Shown here piece after piece: positions 24,193 to 33,958 of a DNA stretch of 64,000 nt. Both the position numbers and the translations under genes were made by a program. How positions within the stretch are numbered: position 1 is the first letter of the stretch; the number at the start of each line of letters is the position of its first letter. The notes under the pieces were generated by a model. The model was not told where the DNA came from. It ran no database searches and worked only from the letters and a program-made list of their open reading frames with translations. The DNA is from Herpetosiphon sp042688385 (GTDB lineage: Bacteria > Chloroflexota > Chloroflexia > Chloroflexales > Herpetosiphonaceae), in the NCBI RefSeq assembly GCF_042688385.1, contig NZ_JBHUPY010000010.1:186001-250000 (forward strand), written 5' to 3'.

Positions 24193-26460
24193 TTACAGGA
24201 AATCGATTTCGCACGCACCTGACATACAGGCCAATTCTTGCGCCGCCGTGGTCAAATCTTCTTCTTCGTAGCGATAGACTTTCGAGAAGTCGATTGGCGG
24301 GAATTCTGCCGCGAGTTTTTCGTATTCTTCGCGGCCAATTTCCACATATGGCATTTGGGCATAATTGGCATCAAACGATGGCAAGAAGGCCATCCCACCA
24401 ATTACCTCGCGATTTTCCCAAATCCACTTCATCACTTCCATCACTTCATCGGGCTTATAGGTAATCGTCACCGATGGATTGTGCTCAGTCCAATTGAGTT
24501 TGTTTTGCAACCAATAGTTACATTGCTCAATTGCGCCACGGCTGTTGCGGGTAATCGCATTTTCTGGCGCTTTGACTGGGAAGTGCACAACCCAAGTTGT
24601 TGCATCATCACGGGTTTGGCCATTTTCAGGGTCCATCGGCACACCAGCATCGCGCAACACTTTGTAAATTGGCGAGTGAGTGCTAACCCGCACGTTGCGA
24701 ATGTAATATGGTGCCCAGCGTGAGTGCAAACCTGAAGCACAATCCAGCAGTTGGCTACTGTTGCCGCTTGGCTTAACACAGGTAATCGACACCGATTGAT
24801 TGATGCCCAGCTTTTCTGCATACTCGCGATTGACTTCAATTGCAATTTCCAGCAAACGGCGTTGCACTTCCGGATCTTGCGCCACTTTGCTATCCATTTG
24901 GCCGGTGATGTCCACACCGAGCAAGCGTTCTTCTTGGCAGTTTTCCGACCACTGAGGCCGCAAACCTGGGAAGTGAGTCGCCATCGATTGGATCGTACCG
25001 ATAATCGTGGCAACTTCGACTTTTTCGCGCAGAGTTTCAAAGGTATCATCGGCGCGAGCAACCGCTGCCGTCAAATTACAAAACTGGTAAGGCCGCAGAA
25101 TAATTTCGCCACATGGATTCGTGCCATATTCGGCGGGCTTACGACGAGCTGGGCGCATATCGATCGCGCTTTGGCGATTGAAAATGCCCGGTTCGCCGCG
25201 ACCAGATTTAACCATTGTCAAAACTTGCTCAATAATTTCGAGTTGGGTCAAGCCACGAGCTGGCCAAACTGCTGAGTTGTTGGCGTTCCAGCGTTGGCTA
25301 TTTTCGCGGTCGAAATCACCATCTTTGGCGGTCAGCATATCGTGATCATCATAATCGAACAGACTGATCATTGCTGTCCTTCTCACGCCACCACTGACCG
25401 CTGCATTACCAACCGAGCACATAATGTCGTGGGCATCGATTGAGCGTAGAAACGAGCCTTGGCGCGCCAAAACCCGCGAGCGCGCAAAATCGAGCATTTG
25501 ACGGAACGGCTCCGGCCCTGAAGCACGGCCACCTTTGATTCGCAACGGTGCGCCAGCAGGCCGCAATTGCGAAAGATCAAAACTGACATCATTGCCATCA
25601 AACCAGGTTTGCAAGCCAAAGCGCAGCGCGTCGGCCCAGCCCTCAGCCGAATCTTCAACGACATATTGGGTGGCAGGCGCGCCAGATTGGCGCTTGACCC
25701 GTGGGAATTGCTCGATGTATTTGTGTTCGACCGAGAAGCCAACACCACAACCGCTCATCGAAATAATCAACGCTTCGACAAATGAATCGATGCTATCGAC
25801 TGGCAAATACGAGCAGTTGTAAATTGCAATATTGTTGCGGCGAGCAGCAGGCCCAGCCATCGCCAACAAACGCATCGATGGCATAGCGCGCATTTCGAGA
25901 ATCGCTTGGCGCACGCGGTTGTAGGTTGCATCATCAAGCTTATTATCGGAAATTTCGCGCAAGAAATTCACCGAGCGATCGACGGTTTCGATCCAAGTTT
26001 CGCGGCGGCCCAAATCGTAATCGAAGCGCGAATATTTATCGAAGAATTGGAATTTTTGCAATGGCGAGGGAAAATATTGGTCTGATTCGGCAAAGGCATG
26101 GCGAATCGCTTCAGGCACAGGTCGTTGCTCACGCTTTTTGGCATGCTCGGCGCGATAGAGAATATAGCTCTTGGCGGCATCAAACTCGCCAGCAGCCTGC
26201 AACATCACCTCAACCGTATCTTGCACAGCTTCGACAGTTGGGGTAGTGGTATATTTAGCAGCCAAAATATTGACCACCCGTTGGGCCAATTCGCCAACGG
26301 TGATATGTGGTTGACGGCCTAAACCAGCAAAACAGCGAGTTAAGGCTCGTTCAATGCGGGCTACATCAAAAGCCACTTCACGACCATCACGCTTGATAAT
26401 CGTGGTTGGCGGCGCTACTTGGCGGTCATCGAGCGGGGTCAAGGTGACCTGTTCCGTCAT
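24193..26460 (-). CDS. nrdJ: Adenosylcobalamin-dependent ribonucleoside-triphosphate reductase (class II)
   Basis: A 755-residue protein. The N-terminal ATP-cone (TTIIKRDGREVAFDVARIERAL, residues ~20-105) is an allosteric site. The ten-stranded barrel follows, with YNCSYLPVDS carrying the first redox cysteine and NPCGEIIL near residue 450 carrying the thiyl-radical cysteine. The C-terminus CMSGACEIDFL has the shuttle cysteine pair. Length and layout fit the monomeric RTPR type, with an added ATP-cone. It makes deoxynucleotides with a B12 radical and needs no oxygen. AAAGGA 7 bases upstream supports the ATG at 26460. The promoter lies about 330 bp upstream, is overlapped by two NrdR-type boxes, and is followed by two terminators inside the leader. 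Confidence 0.93.
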   Translation of the reverse strand: MTEQVTLTPLDDRQVAPPTTIIKRDGREVAFDVARIERALTRCFAGLGRQPHITVGELAQRVVNILAAKYTTTPTVEAVQDTVEVMLQAAGEFDAAKSYILYRAEHAKKREQRPVPEAIRHAFAESDQYFPSPLQKFQFFDKYSRFDYDLGRRETWIETVDRSVNFLREISDNKLDDATYNRVRQAILEMRAMPSMRLLAMAGPAARRNNIAIYNCSYLPVDSIDSFVEALIISMSGCGVGFSVEHKYIEQFPRVKRQSGAPATQYVVEDSAEGWADALRFGLQTWFDGNDVSFDLSQLRPAGAPLRIKGGRASGPEPFRQMLDFARSRVLARQGSFLRSIDAHDIMCSVGNAAVSGGVRRTAMISLFDYDDHDMLTAKDGDFDRENSQRWNANNSAVWPARGLTQLEIIEQVLTMVKSGRGEPGIFNRQSAIDMRPARRKPAEYGTNPCGEIILRPYQFCNLTAAVARADDTFETLREKVEVATIIGTIQSMATHFPGLRPQWSENCQEERLLGVDITGQMDSKVAQDPEVQRRLLEIAIEVNREYAEKLGINQSVSITCVKPSGNSSQLLDCASGLHSRWAPYYIRNVRVSTHSPIYKVLRDAGVPMDPENGQTRDDATTWVVHFPVKAPENAITRNSRGAIEQCNYWLQNKLNWTEHNPSVTITYKPDEVMEVMKWIWENREVIGGMAFLPSFDANYAQMPYVEIGREEYEKLAAEFPPIDFSKVYRYEEEDLTTAAQELACMSGACEIDFL

Positions 26461-26568
26461 AACCAAGTCCTTTCAAACATCCAAAAAATGAGAACAAAAA
26501 ACTAAGCGTGCAATCAATCGGCGATTACAAGCGCAATTACAAGATTTTTTCGATTGGGTGCGTGTGCA

Positions 26569-26589
26569 TTTAACGCAGAGGCGCAGAGC
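26569..26589. repeat. TTTAACGCAGAGGCGCAGAG dispersed block
   Basis: The same text occurs near 7291, 7526, 14324 and 18146. Here it lies inside the nrdJ leader. Confidence 0.7.
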
Positions 26590-26653
26590 AATCCATTAAT
26601 AGTGGCTGCATTAATTCGCAACCATGAATACCTAGCGATTGAGCCTTCCCATT

Positions 26654-26693
26654 AAAAAACAGCAAGCAAAATATGAATACTCTTGCTTACTGT
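26654..26693 (-). terminator. Second intrinsic terminator in the nrdJ leader
   Basis: Arms 26659-26669 and 26683-26693 pair over 11 bp with one G-U (ACAGUAAGCAA with UUGCUUGCUGU), loop 13, followed on the minus strand by TTTTTT. Confidence 0.75.
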
Positions 26694-26701
26694 AGAAACT
26701 C

Positions 26702-26732
26702 AAAAAAAGATGCGTTACGCAATGTAACGCAT
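26702..26732 (-). terminator. First intrinsic terminator in the nrdJ leader
   Basis: A perfect 9-bp stem ATGCGTTAC/GTAACGCAT with a 5-base loop, then C and seven T on the minus strand. It lies only about 50-80 nt after the predicted transcription start, so it would stop most transcripts before nrdJ unless bypassed. Confidence 0.85.
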
Positions 26733-26784
26733 GGGTAAAGCTCAATTGTAAAGGGTGCTTCGTTGAAATCCTAGAAGGTTCTGA

Positions 26785-26832
26785 ATCCAATATATAGTAT
26801 GTCTTTTTAGCTGTCAACACTACATCTAGTAA
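26785..26832 (-). promoter_or_regulatory. nrdJ promoter with two NrdR-type boxes
   Basis: On the minus strand TTGACA (26812-26817), a 17-bp spacer and TATATT (26789-26794) form a strong promoter. Two sequences like the NrdR box ACACWATATATWGTGT overlap it: 26785-26800 (about 13 of 16 matches) over the -10, and 26817-26832 (about 12 of 16) at the -35. Their starts are 32 bp apart, three helix turns, as is usual for NrdR box pairs. NrdR represses reductase genes when dATP is high. Confidence 0.75.
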
Positions 26833-27058
26833 TTTTTATGGAAAGTGGCCCAAAAAAACGAGTTGCAATCGTTGGCCATTTAGCAGATTCTAACGGTGCA
26901 AAACTTGCTTATCCACAAGCTATAAACAGCAGGCTAACGCATTTTAATGAAGATTAGAAAATCCTAAATTGGTCAAAATCACCCCTAAACGTTAAACCAA
27001 AGGCGTGATTTAAACGATCATCATGCAACTGTAATGTACGTTCTATCGGGTTTGGCTC

Positions 27059-27064
27059 TATAAT
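27059..27064 (+). promoter_or_regulatory. Likely -10 element of the histidine kinase gene
   Basis: A perfect TATAAT 30 bp before the ATG at 27094, no clear -35. The sequence from 26833 to 27058 is AT-rich and otherwise featureless. Confidence 0.4.
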
Positions 27065-27093
27065 GAGCTAGCGACTTTAGACAAGGTATTTTT

Positions 27094-29391
27094 ATGGCGC
27101 ACGCAAGCAAGCCAAAACCAACCATTGCATGGAGCTTGATCATCGGGCTGCTGCTTGGTCCAGCCTTATTGATTATCCTGCGCCTATTTCCTGCGCTCGA
27201 TCTACGGGTACAATCGCCAGCTGGCCATTTTTGGATTGTCACGATTGCCCTGCTAATCGGTTTAGTCATGATTGGCTTGATGATTCGGGCCGCCTTGGTG
27301 CGTCGCGATGGCCGGGCATTAATGCTTGGCCTAGGCTTTTTGGCCATGTCGCTGATGTTTTTGGTGCATGCGATCGCCACGCCTGGCGTGATGTTTAGCA
27401 ATACATCGGTCGCAACCCAATGGTCAACGCCCTTGGCGCTCTTCGTGGCCTCGATTATTTTTGCCTTGAGCATGAGCCAACGCCTTGCAGAAGGCCTAAT
27501 TCGCTCGTGGCAACGCTGGATGCTGCTTGGCTTTGGGCTGTGGATCGCGTATGCGCTCTTGATGATGGCCTATATTCCGAGCACCATCATTGCCACTGCG
27601 CCCGCGCCAACCAGCCAGCCAACTCAGCTTAGCGCCAATCCAGAGCCTGTGCCAGTTACCACGCCCCAACCAATCACCGTCGCTAGCCCCCATTCGTTGC
27701 ATAACGAAATGCGTAGCCTTGCGCCAAACGTTTTTCCGTTTATCGTTTGGCTTACCGTGGCCTTGTTTGGCTGGACAGCTTGGTTTTATGGCAAGCAATG
27801 GCGAGCCAACCCAACCTTGCCCTTAGCAACGTTTATCATTGCGGCAATTCTCTTGGCCGAAACTGCCTTGGCTGCCTTATATGGCGAGCTGTGGCAATTA
27901 TCGTTTTGGAGCTATCACGTGCTGCTGCTAGCAGCAATTGGCACCATTACCTATGGCGTGATTCGCGGCGTGGAGCGCACTGGCTCGTTGACCAGCGCCG
28001 TCGAGGGCCTATTGCTCAAAAGCACGCTCCAACGCCAACAAGCAGGCTTTCAGAACGCCATGAGCCAATTGCTGAACGCCTTTGAAGCAGGCGACCGCAG
28101 CACCAGCCCAAGTTTGCGTCGCGAACTCAGCCAACAATTTGCCTTGGCCGAAGATCAACTCGACCTTTTGCAGCAGGCAGTCGGCTTGGTAGCCCAAGAT
28201 CGCGAGCAAAGCCGCCGCTTGCAAGCCTTGGTCGATATTAGTTATACTGTGACGCTCGAATTAGAAGCCGATGCCTTGATCAGCCGCGTGGTTGCCAGTT
28301 TGGCCAGTATGCTGCAACCAGCCTTGGCCGCAGTTGGCTTGCTTGATGCAGAGCATTTGCAGATTCAAGCCCAACATTATTTGATCAAAGGCGAGCCATC
28401 GCACCAAGCCTTGAGCCTGCCGCTCAGCGCCTTCCCGATGGAATGGCTGACCGTTACCGATTTACCCTATATCAGCGCGCTTACCGGCCCACTCAAGCCC
28501 TTAGCAGTCAATCAACAACAAGCCTACTTGATTCCATTACAACACCGCACCCAGTTGATTGGAATTTTGTTCTTGCAACTCAATGCTGATCAACAGATTG
28601 ATGCTCGTAGCGAAGGCGTGTTGCAATCGGTCGCGGCGCACCTTGCCAACGGCATTATCAATAGCCGTTTATATAGCGCCTTGCAAACCGAGCACCAACA
28701 ATTGCAACGCAGCGAGCAATTGCGCGAACAAATGAATCAGATGGTTGTCCACGATCTCAAAAATCCGCTGACGGTAATCATCAATTATCTTGATTTGTTG
28801 CGTCGCCAAAACTTACCTGAGAGCCAACGCGAGTTGGTCGAGGGGGCACGCCGCTCGTCGCGCACGTTGGTGGGCTTGGTTTCCGATTTATTGGATACAG
28901 CGCGCTTGCAAGAAGGCCACATGAGCATCAACCGCGAACATGTGCCAATCGCCCCGCTCTTGAATAATGTGGCCAACGAGTTGCGTTCGTGGGCTGAACA
29001 AGAAGCCAAAGTTATTTCAATTCAGGCCGAGCCAGAGCTTTACGCCACAATCGATGGCGATTTGATGCGGCGGGTGTTGAGCAATCTGCTTTCAAACGCA
29101 ATCAAACATACGCCAATGCAGACTGAAATTAAATTAATTGCCTATCAAACAGCTGGAACCATTAATTTCCAAGTGATTGATAATGGGCCTGGCATTCCTG
29201 AGGCCTTGCAAGACTCGCTGTTTGATCGTTTTACGACGCTAAGCGAGCAGCAATATGCTCGCCAACGTAGCACCGGCTTAGGCTTGTATTTCTGCAAATT
29301 GGCGGTCGAAGCTCACGAGGGGACAATTGGAGTGGTCAGTAATTCAGAATCAGGCACGACGTTTACAATCACCATGCCCGACCATAATTAA
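27094..29391 (+). CDS. Membrane GAF-domain sensor histidine kinase
   Basis: A 765-residue protein. About seven membrane helices fill residues ~12-290, with one Pro/Thr-rich outer loop (residues ~165-200). A helical linker and a GAF domain (residues ~370-530) follow. The HisKA motif MVVHDLKNPLTVI has its phospho-acceptor at His553. The HATPase_c domain has SNLLSNAIKHT, DNGPGIP and STGLGLYFCKLA. The kinase half is fully conserved, so autophosphorylation is expected. No response regulator is adjacent. It converges with the seven-GAF phosphatase gene, sharing 4 bp at the stops. The N-terminal membrane region resembles 7TM-type sensor modules, but I cannot name the ligand. Confidence 0.87.
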   Translation: MAHASKPKPTIAWSLIIGLLLGPALLIILRLFPALDLRVQSPAGHFWIVTIALLIGLVMIGLMIRAALVRRDGRALMLGLGFLAMSLMFLVHAIATPGVMFSNTSVATQWSTPLALFVASIIFALSMSQRLAEGLIRSWQRWMLLGFGLWIAYALLMMAYIPSTIIATAPAPTSQPTQLSANPEPVPVTTPQPITVASPHSLHNEMRSLAPNVFPFIVWLTVALFGWTAWFYGKQWRANPTLPLATFIIAAILLAETALAALYGELWQLSFWSYHVLLLAAIGTITYGVIRGVERTGSLTSAVEGLLLKSTLQRQQAGFQNAMSQLLNAFEAGDRSTSPSLRRELSQQFALAEDQLDLLQQAVGLVAQDREQSRRLQALVDISYTVTLELEADALISRVVASLASMLQPALAAVGLLDAEHLQIQAQHYLIKGEPSHQALSLPLSAFPMEWLTVTDLPYISALTGPLKPLAVNQQQAYLIPLQHRTQLIGILFLQLNADQQIDARSEGVLQSVAAHLANGIINSRLYSALQTEHQQLQRSEQLREQMNQMVVHDLKNPLTVIINYLDLLRRQNLPESQRELVEGARRSSRTLVGLVSDLLDTARLQEGHMSINREHVPIAPLLNNVANELRSWAEQEAKVISIQAEPELYATIDGDLMRRVLSNLLSNAIKHTPMQTEIKLIAYQTAGTINFQVIDNGPGIPEALQDSLFDRFTTLSEQQYARQRSTGLGLYFCKLAVEAHEGTIGVVSNSESGTTFTITMPDHN

Positions 29392-32300
29392 GCGCCAGCA
29401 ACTTTAAGCGCCACCAGCGTAATATCGTCGTGTTGGGGATGATCGCCGATAAATTGGTTGATTTCGTTAATCACCAAATCAACCCATTCAGCGCTGGTTA
29501 GGCTATGCTCGTGTTGGCGCAACAAGGCCTCGAAGCGCTCAAAGCCCCACATATCACCTGTGTTATTCTTCGATTCAACCACGCCATCGGTATAGAACAA
29601 CACCATATCGTTTGGCTCAAGCTGATAGCTGGCGGTTTCGTAGGGCGTGTTGGCCAGAATGCCGAGGGGAAAGTGCGGGCCGGGCGCGGTTGCATAGACC
29701 AAATCACCATTCGCGCGCCGAATAATCGGATCAAGCTGGCCTGCATTCGCCAACGCCAACTTTTTATCGCCTATATCAAAGGTCGCATAGGCCAAGGCCA
29801 CAAAGGTATGGCGAGGAATATCCATCGTGACCCAGCGATTGGTTTCTTGCATGACGATTTGCGGCGTTTCGTGATCCCACGCTTCCGAGCGCACAATCGA
29901 ACGCGCCACCGCCATCAACATCGCGCCTGGAATGCTCTTGCCCGAAGCATCGCCGACCATCAAGGCCCAACGGCCATCGCGCAACTCGGTCACCTCATAG
30001 AAATCGCCGCCAGTTTCGCGGGCTGGCAAACAGACGGCTGCCAACTCCACACCGTGGGCCACCGGCAAGCTCCGCGGAAACAAGTTGCTCTGAATTTGGC
30101 GCGCAATCTCTAATTCTTGCTCAACCCGCGTCACCGATTCTTGATACAAGCGCGCATGCTCAAGCGCAGTTGCTGCTTGGTTAGCAAAGGTCATGGCTAA
30201 TTCGGTATCGCCTTGGGTAAAAGCATTGGGCTGCAACGAATTAATATTCAGCACGCCCAACACAACCCCTTTGCTAATCAAGGGCACGCCAATCCACGAG
30301 CGCACGACGCTGGGCATCGGCGAGCGCGTCCATTGCGGATCGCTAACCGTATCGGGAACCACCAACGGCTTACCGCTCAACATCACCCGGCCAGCACCAC
30401 TGGTCAGATCAAGCGGGAAGGTCAGTTCGCGCCATTCAACCGCCAATTGCTCATCTTGGGCTTGGCGCGCAACAATCCGTAGCAAATTATTCGATGGCAA
30501 CATCACCGAAGTCGAATCGAAGGTAATAACTTTGCGTAATTCACGCAAAATCAAATCGAGCACTTCATCGGGATTGAACGTGGTGTTGAGCACGCGGGCA
30601 ATTTCGCGCATGGTTTCGGCGGTGCGGTGGGCAGTTTGTTCAGCAGCATACAAACGGGCGTTGCGCACACTCAAGGCCAGCTGGCGGCCAACATTAAACA
30701 GAAATTGCTCGTCGCTTGGCCCAAAGGCCGCTGGTCGCGTTGCCCGCACTGCTAGCACGCCCAAAGGCTGGGCCGAAGCAATCAGCGGCACGCTTAGCCA
30801 CGAGTGCATAAAACCAGAATTAGTTGGAATCGGCGGCTCAACCAAATCGGGATGCAAGGCCCAATCGCGATAAATATCGTTCATGCGCAGCGGCTTAACA
30901 TGCAGATACGTCCAGCGCGTTAGCGAGCCATCGGGCAAAGGATGACCGATCACTGCGGTTTGAACTTCGTGGCCTTCTTCGAGCACCACCGCCGTTTCAA
31001 CCCGATCGGCGCTGCCAATCACCACTTGGAAGGCATCGGCATTGAGGAAACTGCGCAACACCAAATCCAACGAACGCAGCATTTCATACAAATCGAGGGT
31101 CGAGGTGACCAATTGCGTGATTCGTTGTTGGGCATCAAGCTCAGCCAATTGGCGCTCGCGTTGAGCAAACGAACGCGCATTTTGAATTGCCAAGCCCAAT
31201 TGATGGGCCACTTGCAACATAAATTGCTCGTCGCTCTCGCTAAAATGGCTAGCGGTCAGCGATTGGGTGGTGATTGCACCCAAGACCTCGCCACGATGGT
31301 TAATCAATGGCGTGCCAAGCCACGACAAGGCCACCTCATTGTTTACCTGTACCGTTTTCAATTCAGGGTAGAGTTGCGGAATATCGGTAACAGTATTGTT
31401 GAAGCGTAGCGCTTTGGCATTGCGCAAAATCCAGGCGGTTGGCGTGTTTGGCGGGAGCGATGTACCAACCATCGAGCCATAATCAAGCAACTCACCACGC
31501 TCAACCACACACAAATCTTCAATTACATAGGTTTTAGGATTATTTAATAAGATATAAAAGCCATCGATGTTGAGAAACGAAGTCAATAATGGGTTCAGCC
31601 CACGGAACATCTCGTGAATATCCATGGTGCGGTTGAGCAATTCACCAACCAATTTAAGTGTATTCAGCTCGTTTAATTGGCGTTCGCGTTGGGCAAACAG
31701 GCGGGCATTTTGAATTGCCAAGGTCAGCTGTTGGCCAAGCTGCGCCATAAATTGCTCATCGCGGGTGCTAAACACATTGGCCTGAAAACTCTGGATCGCA
31801 ATCAAGCCAATCACATTCGTGGTTTGGTCGTTGAGCGGCACGCCGAGCCACGCCTTGGTGCGCTCGGAGGAAATTCGCACATTATTATCTTCAGGCGTAA
31901 CAGCGGTTGAGGTTTCCTGCGAAATATCGCCAAAGCGCAGCGGCTTGCGGGTATGCAACACTTCCCAGGTTGGCGTGTGCTCTGGCGGAATCAGCCCAAT
32001 CATCCAACGAAAATCGCCCTCGCCCTCACGATTCAAGGCATAGACCGCCTCGACCATGTGAGTTTTTGGCTGATTCAGCATCACAAAAAAGCCATCGATA
32101 TGCAAAAACTCAGTTAATACTGCATCGATCGCCCGCAGCATTGCCTCAATTTCCAGCGTCGAGCCAAGCAAACTGCTGATTCGTTGCAAGGCGTTGAGTT
32201 CGGCCAATTGGCGTTCGCGCTGCTGATAGAGCTGCACATTCAGCACATGCAAACTGACTTGGCTGGCTACCGATTGCAGAAAAAAGCGGTCGCGGTCGCT

Positions 32301-33830
32301 GAAAGCATAGGGTTGATAATTTTGAATTGCAATCACGCCCAAAGGCCGACGATTGGCATCGAGCATTGGCACGCCCAGCCAGCTTTCCGACGGCGAGCCT
32401 TTGATCGTGCGCCGAATAATCGTCGGATAATGGCGAATATCCCGCGAAACATGGCGCAAAAACAATGGTTCGCATTTGCTCAGCACCCAATCGGTAAACG
32501 AGCCTTTACGCGGCATCGCCTCTTCGCTCAGATAGGTCGCTTCGTTATCGTCCTCAATCGCAATGCTATCAGTCAATAATTGGCGTTCGGGATCATAAAT
32601 CGCCATATAAAACACATCGACTGGCAAAAACGAGCGAATCGCATCATTTAATTGATGCAGCAAGGTCGAGAGATTGAGCGCGCGTACCGTGGCGGCGCTA
32701 ATTGCGCTCAGCGCCTCTAATTCGGCAATTTGGCGGCGTTGCTGCGCCAGAATATTGCCATGCTCCAAGGCCAAAGCCAATTGATTGCTGACCACTTGCA
32801 GCAACTCAACTTCTTCAGTTTTAAAATCCCGTTGCTCAGTTTGGCCAACCAAAAGCACGCCAATCACGGTTTCATGGCGGCGCAATGGGATGGCGAGCGT
32901 CGTCGCAAGATGATTGAGTTGCGCCATTTGCCAATATTTAGATTGGCTCTGATGATCGACAATTGCGTTATTGCTGCTAATTGCAATTCCGAAAATCGAA
33001 TCCAGCGCCACAAACGATTCGGGCAAGCTGCCATTGGGCAAACCACGCTGCACAATTGGCTGTAATTCGTTGGCGTTGAGCGAACAGACCACGCCAGCAT
33101 CGAGATGCATTAATTCCAGCATAAAATCGAGCGCCAACCCAAACATCTCAGTTAATGGCAGTTGCTGGGTTAGCATCGCCGCAATATCGCTAATCACGAA
33201 TAAATCGGCGTTACGCAGCTCAATTTGGCGCTCTAACGAGCCAGTTAATTCAGCTTGGCGATGCGAAAGCAGGGCATTTTCCAGCGCCACCGCCATTGAG
33301 TTAGCAATCCTCGTCAGCAGATCAAGATCAGCTTCGTCGAATGCACCAACCGTATAGCTTTGCAGCGAAATCACGCCCAGCGCCGAGGTACCAATCACCA
33401 AGGGCACGCCCATCCAGCCGCGCGATAGCTTATCGCTGCCAAATTGCAACAGTCGGGGCAGGCCAATCGATTCGCGCTCAATCGTCAGATCGCGAAACAA
33501 CAACGGCTGGCGTTGGCGAATCAAATAGCCAGTCAGCGGGCCAATCGGGTCGTGTTCGCTAAACTCAATCACCCCTTCATCAACCAACATGGCGATGCGA
33601 TAAGCGCTATCGTCATATTGGTCGGAAAGGGCGATAAAACAGGCATCAAATTGCCAAACTGTCTGCAATTCTTGGTAGATAGTACGCAACAACTCGAACG
33701 AATCCTGTTGCCCACGGCAAGCAAGCCCAATACGATAGAGCGCATCGAGAGCACGTTGAGTTTGATGGCGTTCAGCCTCAAGGGCTTCCACCCGACTTTT
33801 GAGCGTGGGTTTACGAGTACGTTGGGTCAT
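29388..33830 (-). CDS. Seven-GAF-domain PP2C (SpoIIE-type) serine phosphatase
   Basis: About 1480 residues. Seven GAF domains stand in a row. Each ends in a W-[LMI]-G/S-[TV]-P-L...G-[VA]-[IL]-[AGN] strand pair and an ALE/IQNARL helix (roughly residues 25-190, 215-370, 385-560, 570-755, 765-940, 950-1115 and 1135-1285). Several are joined by the repeated linker QRERQLAELN. The last ~180 residues are a PP2C/SpoIIE phosphatase with ETGGDFYEV, MVGDASGKSIPGAMLMA and FYTDGVVE metal-binding motifs. By family knowledge such enzymes dephosphorylate STAS-domain antagonists in partner-switching pathways. Two STAS genes exist in this window (35.4 and 55.8 kb), so they are possible substrates. The ATG at 33830 gives MTQRTRKPTL; a longer frame to 33917 lacks a site. 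GAF 3-6 are similar enough to suggest internal duplication. Confidence 0.88.
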   Translation of the reverse strand: MTQRTRKPTLKSRVEALEAERHQTQRALDALYRIGLACRGQQDSFELLRTIYQELQTVWQFDACFIALSDQYDDSAYRIAMLVDEGVIEFSEHDPIGPLTGYLIRQRQPLLFRDLTIERESIGLPRLLQFGSDKLSRGWMGVPLVIGTSALGVISLQSYTVGAFDEADLDLLTRIANSMAVALENALLSHRQAELTGSLERQIELRNADLFVISDIAAMLTQQLPLTEMFGLALDFMLELMHLDAGVVCSLNANELQPIVQRGLPNGSLPESFVALDSIFGIAISSNNAIVDHQSQSKYWQMAQLNHLATTLAIPLRRHETVIGVLLVGQTEQRDFKTEEVELLQVVSNQLALALEHGNILAQQRRQIAELEALSAISAATVRALNLSTLLHQLNDAIRSFLPVDVFYMAIYDPERQLLTDSIAIEDDNEATYLSEEAMPRKGSFTDWVLSKCEPLFLRHVSRDIRHYPTIIRRTIKGSPSESWLGVPMLDANRRPLGVIAIQNYQPYAFSDRDRFFLQSVASQVSLHVLNVQLYQQRERQLAELNALQRISSLLGSTLEIEAMLRAIDAVLTEFLHIDGFFVMLNQPKTHMVEAVYALNREGEGDFRWMIGLIPPEHTPTWEVLHTRKPLRFGDISQETSTAVTPEDNNVRISSERTKAWLGVPLNDQTTNVIGLIAIQSFQANVFSTRDEQFMAQLGQQLTLAIQNARLFAQRERQLNELNTLKLVGELLNRTMDIHEMFRGLNPLLTSFLNIDGFYILLNNPKTYVIEDLCVVERGELLDYGSMVGTSLPPNTPTAWILRNAKALRFNNTVTDIPQLYPELKTVQVNNEVALSWLGTPLINHRGEVLGAITTQSLTASHFSESDEQFMLQVAHQLGLAIQNARSFAQRERQLAELDAQQRITQLVTSTLDLYEMLRSLDLVLRSFLNADAFQVVIGSADRVETAVVLEEGHEVQTAVIGHPLPDGSLTRWTYLHVKPLRMNDIYRDWALHPDLVEPPIPTNSGFMHSWLSVPLIASAQPLGVLAVRATRPAAFGPSDEQFLFNVGRQLALSVRNARLYAAEQTAHRTAETMREIARVLNTTFNPDEVLDLILRELRKVITFDSTSVMLPSNNLLRIVARQAQDEQLAVEWRELTFPLDLTSGAGRVMLSGKPLVVPDTVSDPQWTRSPMPSVVRSWIGVPLISKGVVLGVLNINSLQPNAFTQGDTELAMTFANQAATALEHARLYQESVTRVEQELEIARQIQSNLFPRSLPVAHGVELAAVCLPARETGGDFYEVTELRDGRWALMVGDASGKSIPGAMLMAVARSIVRSEAWDHETPQIVMQETNRWVTMDIPRHTFVALAYATFDIGDKKLALANAGQLDPIIRRANGDLVYATAPGPHFPLGILANTPYETASYQLEPNDMVLFYTDGVVESKNNTGDMWGFERFEALLRQHEHSLTSAEWVDLVINEINQFIGDHPQHDDITLVALKVAGA

Positions 33831-33958
33831 AAGCAGAACCGCAGCAGTTTTACCAGCGCAAACATAGCATAAAATAGCATGCAGATCAACCAACTCCAAG
33901 AGCAAACATAGTACCAACAGCCTAATCTGCTTGGGGGCACGTGGGCTAGCCCAAGCGG

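Noticed and set aside
26461..26782. Adenosylcobalamin riboswitch before nrdJ
   Set aside because: The B12 box and the GCCACTG-type core are absent from the leader, and the distance from promoter to first terminator is too short for the aptamer.
26632..26820. 62-codon open frame on the minus strand in the nrdJ leader
   Set aside because: It runs through the promoter and both terminators, has no ribosome site, and begins upstream of the predicted transcription start.
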